Shown here: in pieces, positions 1 to 7,480 of the stretch
How positions within the stretch are numbered: the first letter of the stretch is position 1
Layout: each line of letters begins with the position of its first letter
From: Hamadaea flava
GTDB lineage: Bacteria > Actinomycetota > Actinomycetes > Mycobacteriales > Micromonosporaceae
Length of the DNA: 64,000 nt
NCBI RefSeq assembly: GCF_024172085.1
Contig: NZ_JAMZDZ010000001.1
Coordinates: forward strand, 6,758,001 to 6,822,000
Direction: 5' to 3'
Position numbers and translations under genes: made by a program
Notes under the pieces: model-generated
Seen by the model: only the letters and a program-made list of their open reading frames with translations
Told to the model about the DNA's origin: nothing
Databases searched by the model: none

Positions 1-2
1 TG

Positions 3-194
3 CCCGGCGTCACCCTCGAACGAGCCGAGGGCACCCGGCTGGAGTTCGCCCTGGAGAGCACGGCCGAGGTCGGCGACCTGCTGGCGCGGCTCGTCGCCGT
101 CGGCGGCCTGCGCGACGTCACGATCGCCGAACCCGAGATCGAGGATGTGATCTCCCGCCTCTACACCTCCCAGGTCGCCGCCCCGGTCGACTAG
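3..194 (+). CDS. ABC transporter ATP-binding protein, C-terminal end (partial)
   Basis: The last 63 residues of a protein that begins before the window, ending at TAG 192-194. The stretch VGDLLARLVAVGGLRDV followed by EPEIEDVISRLY matches the C-terminal tail (DUF4162-like) of ATPases of ABC-2 type exporters, where an E-x-x-x-E-D-V-x-x-x-x-Y helix closes the protein. The ATP-binding motifs lie outside the window, so the call rests on the tail alone. The substrate cannot be told. The MFS exporter gene that follows starts about 100 bases downstream on the same strand. Confidence 0.7.
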   Translation, partial: PGVTLERAEGTRLEFALESTAEVGDLLARLVAVGGLRDVTIAEPEIEDVISRLYTSQVAAPVD

Positions 195-293
195 ACTTCA
201 CGGGTCCGCCTCGGTGGACATTTGCTCAGGGCCGTAAGGGGCGTACCGGTTGGGTGGGACGGTGCGCGAAGACTCTTACGCTGGAGCCCTCGC

Positions 294-1547
294 TTGTCTC
301 GCTATCGCGCGGTCGTGCAGACCACCGGCCCGTTCTTCCTCGTCGTCGCTTTCCTGGCCCGGCTGCCCGCCGCGATGGGCCCGCTCGGCGTGGTCACCCT
401 CGTCGCCGCCACCACCGGCAGCTTCGCCGTCGCCGGGGCGGTCGCTGCCGCCTACGGGGTGGGCGCGGCGGTGGGCGGCCCGGTCGTCGGGGCCCTGAGC
501 GACCGGCACGGCCAGCGCCTCGTCGGCGTCACGACCGCGATGATCGACGCGGTGGCGCTGGCCGCGATCGTGCTCGCGGTCACCTCCGGCGCCCCGCCCG
601 CGGCGGTCGCGCTGGTCGCCGCGCTCGCCGGCTTCGCGAATCCCCAGGTGGGCCCACTGGTACGCGTCAGGTGGGCGACCTTGTTCAGTGACCCGAGTCG
701 CACCCGGCTGCTACCCACCGCGTTCTCCTACGAGGGGGCGGCCGACGAACTGTCCTACATGGCCGGTCCAGCCCTTGTCGGCATCGTCGCGTTGGCCGGA
801 CCGCCGACCCTGCCGTTGCTCGTGGCGGCCGTCCTCCTGCTGCTCGCGGCGATCCCGTTCGCGCTGCACCCCACCACCCCATCCGTACGCGGTTTCGTGC
901 CGGCCCGCAGCCGCGACCGGCTGCCCGTCGGGGCGGTGTCGATGCTGGTCGCGGCGATGGCCGTGATCGGCGTCCTGTTCGGCGCCACACAGACCGGCGT
1001 GACGGCGTACGCGGAAGAGTCGGGCATGCCAGGCGCGGCCGGACTGATCTACGCGGTGCTCGGCATCGGCAGCGCGGCCGCCGGAGTCGCCACCGCCTGG
1101 CTGCCCGCCCGATGGGGCCCCATCCTCCGGTACGCCACCGCAGCAGTAGCCCTGGCCGTCGGAGCGATCGCGCTCGTCGTGCTGGGGACGTCGCTCGGCG
1201 GCGTACTGGCGGCGATGGCCGTCCTCGGCGTCGTCAGCGCGCCCTACCTGATCGCCGTCAACGCCCTGGCCAGCGCGATCGGCCCGACCCGGCGCGCGTC
1301 GGCAGTCATGACACTGGTCGCCTCCGGAGTCGTCGCCGGGGGTGCGATCGGCGGCGCCGTGGGCGGACGCCTCGCCGACGCGTACGGGTACGCCGGTGCT
1401 TTCGCCGTCCCCGCCGTCGCCTCGCTCGCCGGGGTCGCGCTCGCCGCCGCCTCCCGGCGCCTGCTCGCCCCCGCGCTCCGCTCCGCCGCCGCGTCGGCTG
1501 ACGCCGCCGCTCCCGCGCCGGCTTCCACCGCCCACCGCGTCGGCTGA
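294..1547 (+). CDS. MFS transporter
   Basis: A 417-residue membrane protein with about twelve hydrophobic segments and the major-facilitator loop 2-3 motif GALSDRHGQRLVG. It probably exports a small molecule by proton antiport; the substrate is unknown. The frame is open back to TTG 222, but the first 24 residues look unlike the family. A start at TTG 294 gives MSRYRAVVQ directly before the first membrane helix and is preferred. The C-terminus is an Ala/Pro-rich tail encoded by a 46-base tandem repeat that also contains the stop codon, so its length may vary between strains. It follows the ABC ATPase end and faces the DUF2461 gene. Confidence 0.85.
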   Translation: MSRYRAVVQTTGPFFLVVAFLARLPAAMGPLGVVTLVAATTGSFAVAGAVAAAYGVGAAVGGPVVGALSDRHGQRLVGVTTAMIDAVALAAIVLAVTSGAPPAAVALVAALAGFANPQVGPLVRVRWATLFSDPSRTRLLPTAFSYEGAADELSYMAGPALVGIVALAGPPTLPLLVAAVLLLLAAIPFALHPTTPSVRGFVPARSRDRLPVGAVSMLVAAMAVIGVLFGATQTGVTAYAEESGMPGAAGLIYAVLGIGSAAAGVATAWLPARWGPILRYATAAVALAVGAIALVVLGTSLGGVLAAMAVLGVVSAPYLIAVNALASAIGPTRRASAVMTLVASGVVAGGAIGGAVGGRLADAYGYAGAFAVPAVASLAGVALAAASRRLLAPALRSAAASADAAAPAPASTAHRVG

Positions 1548-1612
1548 CGCCGCCGCTCCCGCGCCGGCTTCCACCGCCCACCGCGTCGGCTGACGCCGCC
1601 GCTCCCGCACCC
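1493..1612 (+). repeat. 46-bp tandem repeat across the MFS stop codon
   Basis: A unit of about 46 bases, beginning GTCGGCTGACGCCGCCGCTC, occurs twice in full and a third time in part. The first copy encodes the last residues of the MFS protein, and the TGA stop lies inside the repeated unit. Later copies are therefore untranslated duplicates of the gene end. Confidence 0.85.
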
Positions 1613-1613
1613 C

Positions 1614-1652
1614 AAAGCCCCGTCGATCATGAACCAACGGTCATGATCACTA
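1614..1652 (-). repeat. GATC-rich intergenic repeat, partial inverted copy
   Basis: Read on the minus strand, this contains GATCATGACCGTTGGTTCATG followed by ATCGACGGGG in interrupted similarity to the right half of the dispersed repeat seen at 6143, 33538, 45682, 51816, 51945 and 63424. It points toward the plus-strand copy at 1734-1815, about 100 bases away. Confidence 0.75.
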
Positions 1653-1733
1653 GCGTTTTTACAGGTCACGGGCCCAGTTTCGCCATGATCGTTCCCCGAA
1701 CCACGTGATCGCTCCGTCCGCGCCACCGTCGGA

Positions 1734-1815
1734 GTTGATCAGGCTCTTCGGGGAACGACCAGGGAGCTACGGACACGACACGCCGGTCGATCACGCACAC
1801 AAGTTCATGATCAAC
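1734..1815 (+). repeat. GATC-rich intergenic repeat, copy 1
   Basis: The core at 1771-1813 carries GGACACGACACGCC, then a GTCGATCACGC block and AGTTCATGATC, matching the family consensus. This copy has CACACA where most copies have the second hairpin arm CGACCG. It lies between the convergent ends of the MFS and DUF2461 genes. A separate inverted repeat, GTTCCCCGAA (1690-1699) and TTCGGGGAAC (1748-1757), brackets its left side. Confidence 0.85.
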
Positions 1816-1867
1816 GGGGCGGGGAGCGGGAGGCGAGCGGAGCGGAGCGAGCAAGGGGGAGGGGTGG

Positions 1868-2521
1868 TCACCGGCGGGGTGGCATGGTGAACTCGCCGAC
1901 GTAGGTCGCCACCCACTCCACCAACGGGGCCAGGGCGTGCCAGTCCGCGCGTACGACCGCAGCCGCAGCGGCGGTGTGCAGCGACGGTGAGGGTTCGTGG
2001 TGGCGGCGGGCGACCAGGGATTCGTGTCGCATGAGCGCGAGTCGCGGGTGGTCGGCGGCCACCCCGCGGGGCCGCGTTTTGACTTGGTCGCCGGAAAGCT
2101 CGAAGCCGTTGTCCACAAGGGACGTGACGAGCTTGGCGAGCTGGGGTCCGGTGGCGGGGGAGTCGACGGCGGCCCGGTAGCGCGCGGTCTGCTCGCGAGT
2201 GTGGGCGTGGAAGCCGGCACCGGTGGTGAGTCCGTCGGCGTCGAGCTGCACGTAGTACCCGACACCGTCGAGGATCTCGCAGAACGCCCCTTGATGCGTC
2301 TTGTAGGGCGACTTGTCCGCGGAGAAGCGCACGTCCCGATACGGCCGGAACACCTTCGGCTCACCCCACGAGTCGCCCAGTTCGGCGATCAGCGCCAGCA
2401 TCGGCGTCTTGATCGCGCGCTCGTAGACGTCCTTGTGCTCGGTCCAGTAGGTCTTCGAGTTGTCCGCGAGGAGTCCCTCGTAGAAGATCAGCGCCTCGTC
2501 CGGAAACCCGTCGAACCCCAT
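1868..2521 (-). CDS. DUF2461 domain-containing protein
   Basis: A 217-residue soluble protein that matches the DUF2461 (TIGR02453) family along its length. It opens with F-P-x-E-A-x-x-F-Y-E-x-L-x-x-N-N-S-K-x-Y-W and carries the RFSADKSPYKTHQGAF block near residue 70, both family hallmarks. The biochemical role of this family is unknown. The ATG start is supported by a TAGGCT box six bases upstream, which suggests a leaderless mRNA. The stop codon of the Clp-N gene upstream lies inside that promoter box, so transcription of the two genes is likely separate. Confidence 0.9.
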   Translation of the reverse strand: MGFDGFPDEALIFYEGLLADNSKTYWTEHKDVYERAIKTPMLALIAELGDSWGEPKVFRPYRDVRFSADKSPYKTHQGAFCEILDGVGYYVQLDADGLTTGAGFHAHTREQTARYRAAVDSPATGPQLAKLVTSLVDNGFELSGDQVKTRPRGVAADHPRLALMRHESLVARRHHEPSPSLHTAAAAAVVRADWHALAPLVEWVATYVGEFTMPPRR

Positions 2522-2527
2522 ACGGGC

Positions 2528-2533
2528 AGCCTA
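2528..2533 (-). promoter_or_regulatory. Leaderless -10 box of the DUF2461 gene
   Basis: TAGGCT on the minus strand, six bases before the ATG at 2521. The spacing puts the transcription start at or next to the start codon. It overlaps the stop codon of the upstream Clp-N gene. Confidence 0.6.
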
Positions 2534-3044
2534 GAGCGCGGCGTCGACCTCGTCGCGCAGGGCCTCCGGGTCGATGCGTGCCCACCGTAGGACGTCCACC
2601 GCCGGTCCACCCTCGCGGATCAGCGCGAGCAGCAGGTGCCCGTCGCCGATGTGATCGTCCTTCCGCCGGATCGCCTCTCGCAGGCTCAGTTCCAGCACCT
2701 TCTTGCCCGCCGGCCCGAAGCCCACCCGTCCGCGTACCGGTCCCGGCTCGTCCAGCACGCCCGGCCCGAAGGTCGCCTCCAGCTTGTCGCGCACGGCCGC
2801 GAGGTCGATTCCGATGGCCTCGAGCGCCTGCGCGTCCAGGCCATTCCGTCGAATCATCTCGTACGCCGAAAGCCGGGTGAGCCCATGCCGGGCGAGGATG
2901 CGCCGCGCGACGCCGTCGGGGGAGTCGAGGAGGCCGAGCAGGAGATGCTCCGGCCCGACCCCGGTCCGCCCCGAGCTGGCGAGCGGCCTCCTGGGCGTGC
3001 ACGACGGCCTGCCGGGCGTCGGTGTGGAACCTCTGGAACGGCAT
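2531..3044 (-). pseudogene. Clp N-terminal domain protein, frameshifted
   Basis: The product would be about 170 residues with two Clp-N (ClpA/ClpC N-terminal) repeats, a substrate or adaptor-binding fold without any ATPase. It starts MPFQRFHTDARQAVVHAQEA after a good AGGAGAAG site. The matching continuation VGPEHLLLGLLDSP and the second repeat DDHIGDGHLLLALIREGG lie in another frame. A run of four G (plus-strand CCCC at 2959-2962) is one base too long; with three G the reading is continuous (ADR-VGPEHLLLG). The rest has no stop and good coding character. Either the sequence has a one-base error or the gene is recently broken. It is coupled to the HTH gene upstream, whose stop lies three bases before this start. 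Confidence 0.75.
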
Positions 3045-3047
3045 CGC

Positions 3048-3296
3048 CTACTTCTCCTTTCCGAACAGTCCGCGGCCGGCGCCGAACTTCTTGTGCACCG
3101 CCTGCCGGGTGACCCCGAGCTGGACGGCGATCTCCTGCCAGGTCCAGCCGAGGTTGCGGGCGTGCCGCACCTGGACGGCTTCGAGTCGCTCGGCCAGCTC
3201 ACGCAGGGCGCGTACGGCGCGGAGGCCGACGGCCGGATCGGTGCTGCTCGCCGCGGCGGTCAGCCGTTCGGTGGCGGCGCGATCGGTCTCGCTCAT
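3048..3296 (-). CDS. Helix-turn-helix protein, partner of Clp-N protein
   Basis: An 82-residue protein. Its C-terminal half, ELAERLEAVQVRHARNLG then WTWQEIAVQLGVTRQAVHKK, is a clear helix-turn-helix of the type found in small actinobacterial regulators paired with Clp-N domain proteins. The start at ATG 3296 is preferred to an upstream in-frame start, because that extension reads through an operator-like palindrome. Three bases separate it from the Clp-N gene, so both are probably one transcript. A perfect 7-base dyad sits at the start codon and suggests autoregulation. Target genes are unknown. Confidence 0.85.
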   Translation of the reverse strand: MSETDRAATERLTAAASSTDPAVGLRAVRALRELAERLEAVQVRHARNLGWTWQEIAVQLGVTRQAVHKKFGAGRGLFGKEK

Positions 3297-3298
3297 GC

Positions 3299-3316
3299 TG
3301 TCAACTCTAGTTGACA
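3299..3316 (-). promoter_or_regulatory. Palindromic operator candidate at HTH gene start
   Basis: TGTCAAC-TCTA-GTTGACA is a perfect 7-base dyad with a 4-base centre, immediately upstream of the HTH gene ATG (3294-3296). A regulator bound here would block initiation, so the adjacent HTH protein is the natural candidate. Binding has not been shown. Confidence 0.65.
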
Positions 3317-3324
3317 CGACGGGC

Positions 3325-3358
3325 GAAAACAAAGCCCGCACTCGGGCGGGCTTCGTTT
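3325..3358. terminator. Bidirectional terminator
   Basis: AAGCCCGC and GCGGGCTT form an 8-base stem. A T-rich run follows on the minus strand (TTTGTTTT), and a weaker one follows on the plus strand. It lies after the DUF3043 gene on the minus strand and ahead of the HTH operator. Confidence 0.7.
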
Positions 3359-3374
3359 CGTGTCAGACCGCTGT

Positions 3375-4004
3375 TCAGATGGCTTCGCCGAACTTCTTCC
3401 GGGCCTGCGGCATCCGCAGCCGCCGGAAGGTGATCGCGCGCATGAACGCGTAGAAGTAAAGGGACCGCATCGAGACGCTCGGCTTCGGGAACCGCTCGCG
3501 GACGAGGCGGCTCACCTTGCGGCAGATCAGTACGGTGTCGACCAGCGTCGCGAAGGCGATCGCGAACCAGATGAGCTGGGCGTACATGACGAAGGTCGGG
3601 TTGCCGGTGCCGGTGCCGAGCAGCACCACGAAGGCGCTGCCGAAGAACCACGTGCCGATCGTCCGACGGGTGTCGACGATGTCGCGGACCAGCTTGCGCT
3701 CCGGGCCCTTGTCCCGGGGCATCAGGTAGCGCTCCTCGCCCGCCTTCATGCCGGCCATCGCCTCGGCCCGCTCGCCGCGCTGCTTGTCCTTCATGCGCCG
3801 GTACGCCTCGCGCTTGTTGGCGGGCGGCGGTTCCGCCTTGCGGCGGCCGTCGGTGCGCTTCGGGGTGGCCTTGCCCTTGCTCGGCGTGTACGCCTTCGAG
3901 CTCGCCTCCTCCGAAGTCTCCTCAGCGGTCTCGGGAGCAGCGGTCACCGAGGTGACCGAGTCCTCGACGAGGTCGGCGGATTTGCGGCGGAAGAGCGTAG
4001 ACAC
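3375..4004 (-). CDS. DUF3043 domain-containing membrane protein
   Basis: A 209-residue protein. The first 100 residues are hydrophilic and rich in Lys, Glu and Ala, and include KREAYRRMKDKQRGERAEAM. Two membrane helices follow at about 120-140 and 145-165, then a basic tail. This layout and the RDIVDTRRTIGTWFFG stretch fit actinobacterial DUF3043. Its function is not known to me. The GTG start at 4004 follows a TACTCT box by six bases, the spacing of a leaderless mRNA. A terminator lies just after the gene. It is downstream of murA on the same strand but has its own promoter. Confidence 0.85.
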   Translation of the reverse strand: MSTLFRRKSADLVEDSVTSVTAAPETAEETSEEASSKAYTPSKGKATPKRTDGRRKAEPPPANKREAYRRMKDKQRGERAEAMAGMKAGEERYLMPRDKGPERKLVRDIVDTRRTIGTWFFGSAFVVLLGTGTGNPTFVMYAQLIWFAIAFATLVDTVLICRKVSRLVRERFPKPSVSMRSLYFYAFMRAITFRRLRMPQARKKFGEAI

Positions 4005-4010
4005 GCGACA

Positions 4011-4016
4011 AGAGTA
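4011..4016 (-). promoter_or_regulatory. Leaderless -10 box of the DUF3043 gene
   Basis: TACTCT on the minus strand, six bases before the GTG start at 4004. Confidence 0.55.
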
Positions 4017-4047
4017 GCTGACCGAAACCGTACTTACCCGCCGCCCG

Positions 4048-5403
4048 TCATGCCGCCTGGGTCACGGGCCGCTCGGTCCGCGCGCCGAGGCCGGCGAGCT
4101 TCGCCTCGAAGTCCTCGTAGCCGCGGTTGATCAGGTCGACGCCGTGGACCCGGGAGGTGCCCTCGGCGGCGAGCGCGGCGATCAGGTGGCTGAACCCGGC
4201 CCGCAGGTCGGGGATGACGAGGTCGTGGGCGTGCAGCTTGGCCGGGCCCGCGATGACCGCCGAGTGACGGAAGCCACGGCGGCCGAAGCGGCAGTCCGCG
4301 CCGCCGAGGCACTCGGCGTACACCTGGATCGTGGCGCCCATCTGGTTGAGCGCGTGGGTGTAGCCGAACCGGTTCTCGTAGACCGTCTCGTGCACCACCG
4401 ACAGGCCGTTGGCCTGGGTGAGCGCCACCACCAGGGGCTGCTGCCAGTCGGTCATGAACCCGGGGTGGACGTCGGTCTCGATGACCACCGGTCGCAGGTC
4501 GCCGCCCGGGTGCCAGAACCGGATGCCGCCGCCCACCGGGTCGTCGTCGACCTCGTAGCTGCCGCCGATGGACCGGAAGACGTTGAGGTAGGTCATCATG
4601 TCGGCCTGCCGGGCGCCACGGACGAAGATGTCGCCCTTGGTCGCCAGCGCGGCCGAGGCCCAGCTGGCCGCCTCGATGCGGTCCGGGATCGGCCGGTGGG
4701 TGAACCCGGTCAGCCGGGACACGCCCTCGATCTCGATCACGCGGTTGGTGTGCACCTTGATGATCGCGCCCATCTTCTGCAGCACACAGATGAGGTCGAC
4801 GATCTCGGGCTCGACGGCGGCGTTGGCCAGCTCGGTCACGCCTTCGGCGAGGACGGCGGTGAGCAGGATCTGCTCGGTCGCACCGACCGACGGGTAGTCG
4901 AGGGTGAACTTGATCCCGTGCAGCCCGTTCGGGGCGGACAGGTGCAGCCCTTCGGGCGTCTTGTCGACGATCGCGCCGAACTGCCGCAGCGCTTCGAGGT
5001 GGAAGTCGATCGGGCGCGGGCCGATGTGGCAGCCGCCCAGGTCGGGGATGAAGGCGTGGCCGAGCCGGTGCAGCAGCGGGCCGCACAGCAGGATCGGGAT
5101 GCGGCTCGACCCGGCGTGCACGTTGATCTCGTCGATGCCGGCCCGCTCGACGTTCGAGGGGTCGAAGATCAGCTCGCCGTCGAGCTCGCCGTCGGTGACG
5201 CGTACGCCGTGCAGCTCCAGCAGGCCCCGGACGATCTCGACGTCGCGGATGCGGGGGACGTCGAACATGCGGCTGGGGGTATGCCCGAGGACCGCGGCCA
5301 CCATCGCCTTGGAAACGAGGTTCTTCGCGCCCCGGACCCGGACTTCGCCGGTCAGGGGAGTGCCACCGGTCACGACGAGTACGTCAGACAACACGACCTC
5401 CAT
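4048..5403 (-). CDS. murA: UDP-N-acetylglucosamine 1-carboxyvinyltransferase
   Basis: A 451-residue cytosolic enzyme that transfers enolpyruvate from PEP to UDP-GlcNAc, the first committed step of peptidoglycan synthesis. It has the EPSP-synthase fold with the substrate-binding motif VRGAKNLVSKAM near residue 25. The catalytic Cys lies in the GGCHIGPRPIDFH loop near residue 125; a Cys here predicts normal fosfomycin sensitivity. The ATG at 5403 places the fold start MEVVLSDVLVVTGG where expected. The frame is open further upstream, but that part has no family similarity. A good -35/-10 pair lies 37-65 bases upstream. The sequence follows the divergent actinobacterial type (NLVSKAM rather than NAALP). 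Confidence 0.93.
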   Translation of the reverse strand: MEVVLSDVLVVTGGTPLTGEVRVRGAKNLVSKAMVAAVLGHTPSRMFDVPRIRDVEIVRGLLELHGVRVTDGELDGELIFDPSNVERAGIDEINVHAGSSRIPILLCGPLLHRLGHAFIPDLGGCHIGPRPIDFHLEALRQFGAIVDKTPEGLHLSAPNGLHGIKFTLDYPSVGATEQILLTAVLAEGVTELANAAVEPEIVDLICVLQKMGAIIKVHTNRVIEIEGVSRLTGFTHRPIPDRIEAASWASAALATKGDIFVRGARQADMMTYLNVFRSIGGSYEVDDDPVGGGIRFWHPGGDLRPVVIETDVHPGFMTDWQQPLVVALTQANGLSVVHETVYENRFGYTHALNQMGATIQVYAECLGGADCRFGRRGFRHSAVIAGPAKLHAHDLVIPDLRAGFSHLIAALAAEGTSRVHGVDLINRGYEDFEAKLAGLGARTERPVTQAA

Positions 5404-5439
5404 GGGCGCGAAGAGTTGGGCGGGCGTACGAACCGCCGA

Positions 5440-5468
5440 AGCATACTCCCGGAATCGGTCTGCGTCAG
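5440..5468 (-). promoter_or_regulatory. murA promoter
   Basis: On the minus strand, CTGACG (-35, plus coordinates 5463-5468) and TATGCT (-10, 5440-5445) are separated by exactly 17 bases. This gives a 5' leader of about 30 bases before the murA ATG at 5403. It is the best housekeeping-type promoter I can see in the window. Confidence 0.6.
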
Positions 5469-5777
5469 AGGAGTCACGCTGATTCGGGAATAGCCGGAAT
5501 CGCTGGTCACGCACCGGAACTACATTGTTGCGCGCCGTGTCCTTTTCGGGCTTCTCCCGGGTCCTTTTGGTCCAGAGTGGACCTTGGTACTCCTCGATGT
5601 GGTGACGCCTCGGAGTCGGGCGATTACCGCAGTTCAGATGGCACCTGCAAAACATTGACGAGTGGCTTTCCGAGACCAACGATGTCCCCTGCGTGCGCAG
5701 TCGGAATCGCGCGATCCGCCTGATTTCTATTGAGGACAGGCGGCGAGCGCGACGTCTCCCCAAGGCAGGAGAAGACC

Positions 5778-6314
5778 GTGCGACGCAGACGAAGCCGCGC
5801 CCGATCATCCCGGCGCCTGATCATCGTCGGAGTGACCGTCGCCCTGCTCCTCGGCATCGTGCAGGTCGGGTACTCGATCGCCGACGCCCGCAAGCACAAC
5901 CGGCCCAGCAGCATCGAGTCGTTCCTGTGCCGCTTCGAGGTGCACGCGCTCGACGGCGCGGGCGACAACAAGTCCCACCCGCGGCTCGAATGGCTGCGGG
6001 AGGGCGAGGTCGACGGCGACCTGAAAAACAACAGCGCGAAAATGCTGCTGCCCGACGGGTACCTGCCGCGCCGCGACGCTCATGGCGACTCGGCGACCGC
6101 TCCGCCGATGACCCTCGACGGGCGCCGACCCCGCCGACCCCCGTTGATCATGGAGTTCCGGTCCCGACACACCGGTCGATCACGACCGTTAGTTCATGAT
6201 CGACGGGGAGGGGCGGGGGGTGGGCGGCGGGGGGAGGGTGGTGGGTTTAGGGGAGGGCGAGCATTTGGTCTAGGGCGACCCGGGCGTTGTGGGCCGTCTC
6301 AGGGTCGACCGTGA
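5778..6314 (+). CDS. Hypothetical single-pass membrane protein
   Basis: I do not recognise this protein. The GTG at 5778 is preferred over an in-frame TTG at 5730, because AGGAG stands eight bases before it and the product then begins with an Arg-rich cytoplasmic stretch (RRRRSRARSSRR). One membrane helix follows (LIIVGVTVALLLGIVQVGY). The body carries FLCRFEVHALDG and PRLEWLREGEVDGDL. From about residue 118 the frame runs into a copy of the dispersed GATC repeat and ends 65 bases inside the convergent nadA gene. The last 60 residues are low-complexity Gly/Arg, so the natural C-terminus was probably shorter. Confidence 0.6.
   Translation: MRRRRSRARSSRRLIIVGVTVALLLGIVQVGYSIADARKHNRPSSIESFLCRFEVHALDGAGDNKSHPRLEWLREGEVDGDLKNNSAKMLLPDGYLPRRDAHGDSATAPPMTLDGRRPRRPPLIMEFRSRHTGRSRPLVHDRRGGAGGGRRGEGGGFRGGRAFGLGRPGRCGPSQGRP
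6143..6204 (+). repeat. GATC-rich intergenic repeat, copy 2
   Basis: It contains CGACACAC, the hairpin CGGTCG-ATCA-CGACCG and AGTTCATGATC, with a GTTGATCATGG left arm. It sits between the hypothetical membrane protein and nadA, and the former reads through it. Confidence 0.85.
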
Positions 6315-7416
6315 TCTGGTTCGGCACCCGGCCGGCGACCAGTTCCTCCAGCGCCCAGACCAGGTGCGGAAGGTCGATCCGGTTCATCGTCGAGCAGTAG
6401 CAGACCGCCTTGTCCAGGAACATGATCTGCTTGTCCGGGTGGGCCAGCGCGAGCCGGCGGACCAGGTTCAGCTCGGTGCCGACGGCCCAGGCCGAGCCGG
6501 CCGGCGCCGCCTCGATGGCCTTGATGATGTATTCGGTCGAGCCCACGTAGTCGGCGTTCGTCACGACCTCGTGGCGGCACTCCGGGTGCACCAGGACGTT
6601 GACCCCCGGTACGCGTTCGCGCACGTCCTGCACGGAGTCGAGGGTGAACCGGCCGTGCACCGAGCAGTGCCCGCGCCAGAGGATCATCTTCGCGTCGCGC
6701 AGCTGCTGCTCGGTGAGCCCGCCGTTCGGCTTGTGCGGGTCGTAGAGGACGCAGTCGTCGAGGCTGTAACCCATCTCCAGCACGGCGGTGTTGCGCCCGA
6801 GGTGCTGGTCGGGCAGGAACAGCACCTTCTCACCCTGCTCAAAAGCCCAGTCGAGGGCACGCTTGGCGTTGGAAGAGGTGCAGACGACGCCGCCGTTGCG
6901 GCCGACGAAGCCCTTGATGTCGGCCGACGAGTTCATGTAGGTGACCGGCACGACCGACTCGGCGATGCCCAGGTCCTGCAGCAGATCCCAGCACTTCTCG
7001 ACCTGGCTCAGCACGGCCATGTCGGCCATCGAGCAGCCGGCGGCCAGGTCGGGCAGGACGACCTGCTGCGCGTCCGTAGTGAGAATGTCGGCGGACTCCG
7101 CCATGAAGTGCACGCCGCAGAAGACGATGAACTCCGCGTCCGGCCGGGCGGCGGCCTCGCGGGCGAGTTTGAACGAGTCGCCGGTCACGTCGGCGAACTG
7201 GATCACCTCGTCGCGCTGGTAGTGGTGGCCGAGGACGAAGACCCGGTCGCCCAGCGCGGCCTTGGCGGCCTTGGCCCGCGAGACCAGATCGGGGTCGCTC
7301 GCGGGCGGCAGCTCGCCGGGGCATTCCACACCACGCTCGGAGGCAGGATCGCTGCCCCGGCCGAGCAGAAGCAGCGCGGTGGCGGTGTTGCTTGGTTCAA
7401 CCCATGTGGTCGTCAC
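6247..7416 (-). CDS. nadA: Quinolinate synthase
   Basis: A 389-residue enzyme that condenses iminoaspartate and dihydroxyacetone phosphate to quinolinate in NAD synthesis, using a 4Fe-4S cluster. Family motifs include VLGHHYQRDEVIQFADVTGD near 62-80. The cluster Cys candidates are Cys100 (VFCGVHFMAE), Cys179 (VVCTSSNAK) and Cys339/341 (AVCYCSTMN). The GTG at 7416 gives the usual length; the open frame continues far upstream without similarity. nadB and nadC are not in the window, so this copy stands alone. It is divergent from the glycerate kinase gene, with a 64-base shared promoter region. Confidence 0.94.
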   Translation of the reverse strand: MTTTWVEPSNTATALLLLGRGSDPASERGVECPGELPPASDPDLVSRAKAAKAALGDRVFVLGHHYQRDEVIQFADVTGDSFKLAREAAARPDAEFIVFCGVHFMAESADILTTDAQQVVLPDLAAGCSMADMAVLSQVEKCWDLLQDLGIAESVVPVTYMNSSADIKGFVGRNGGVVCTSSNAKRALDWAFEQGEKVLFLPDQHLGRNTAVLEMGYSLDDCVLYDPHKPNGGLTEQQLRDAKMILWRGHCSVHGRFTLDSVQDVRERVPGVNVLVHPECRHEVVTNADYVGSTEYIIKAIEAAPAGSAWAVGTELNLVRRLALAHPDKQIMFLDKAVCYCSTMNRIDLPHLVWALEELVAGRVPNQITVDPETAHNARVALDQMLALP

Positions 7417-7468
7417 AAGCCAATCGTCCCATGCAGCGTGTGGTGTGACAGAGGTCCGCGCGATGTGA

Positions 7469-7474
7469 TAGGCA
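7469..7474 (+). promoter_or_regulatory. Possible leaderless -10 box of glycerate kinase gene
   Basis: TAGGCA, six bases before ATG 7481. The last base departs from the TANNNT pattern seen at other genes here, so support is weaker. Confidence 0.4.
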
Positions 7475-7480
7475 CCGCAC

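Noticed and set aside
5404-5777. 374-base gap upstream of murA searched for a riboswitch or RNA gene
   Set aside because: Only the murA promoter and a short dyad (GGTCCA-GAG-TGGACC at 5569-5583) were found. Nothing matches a known RNA class.
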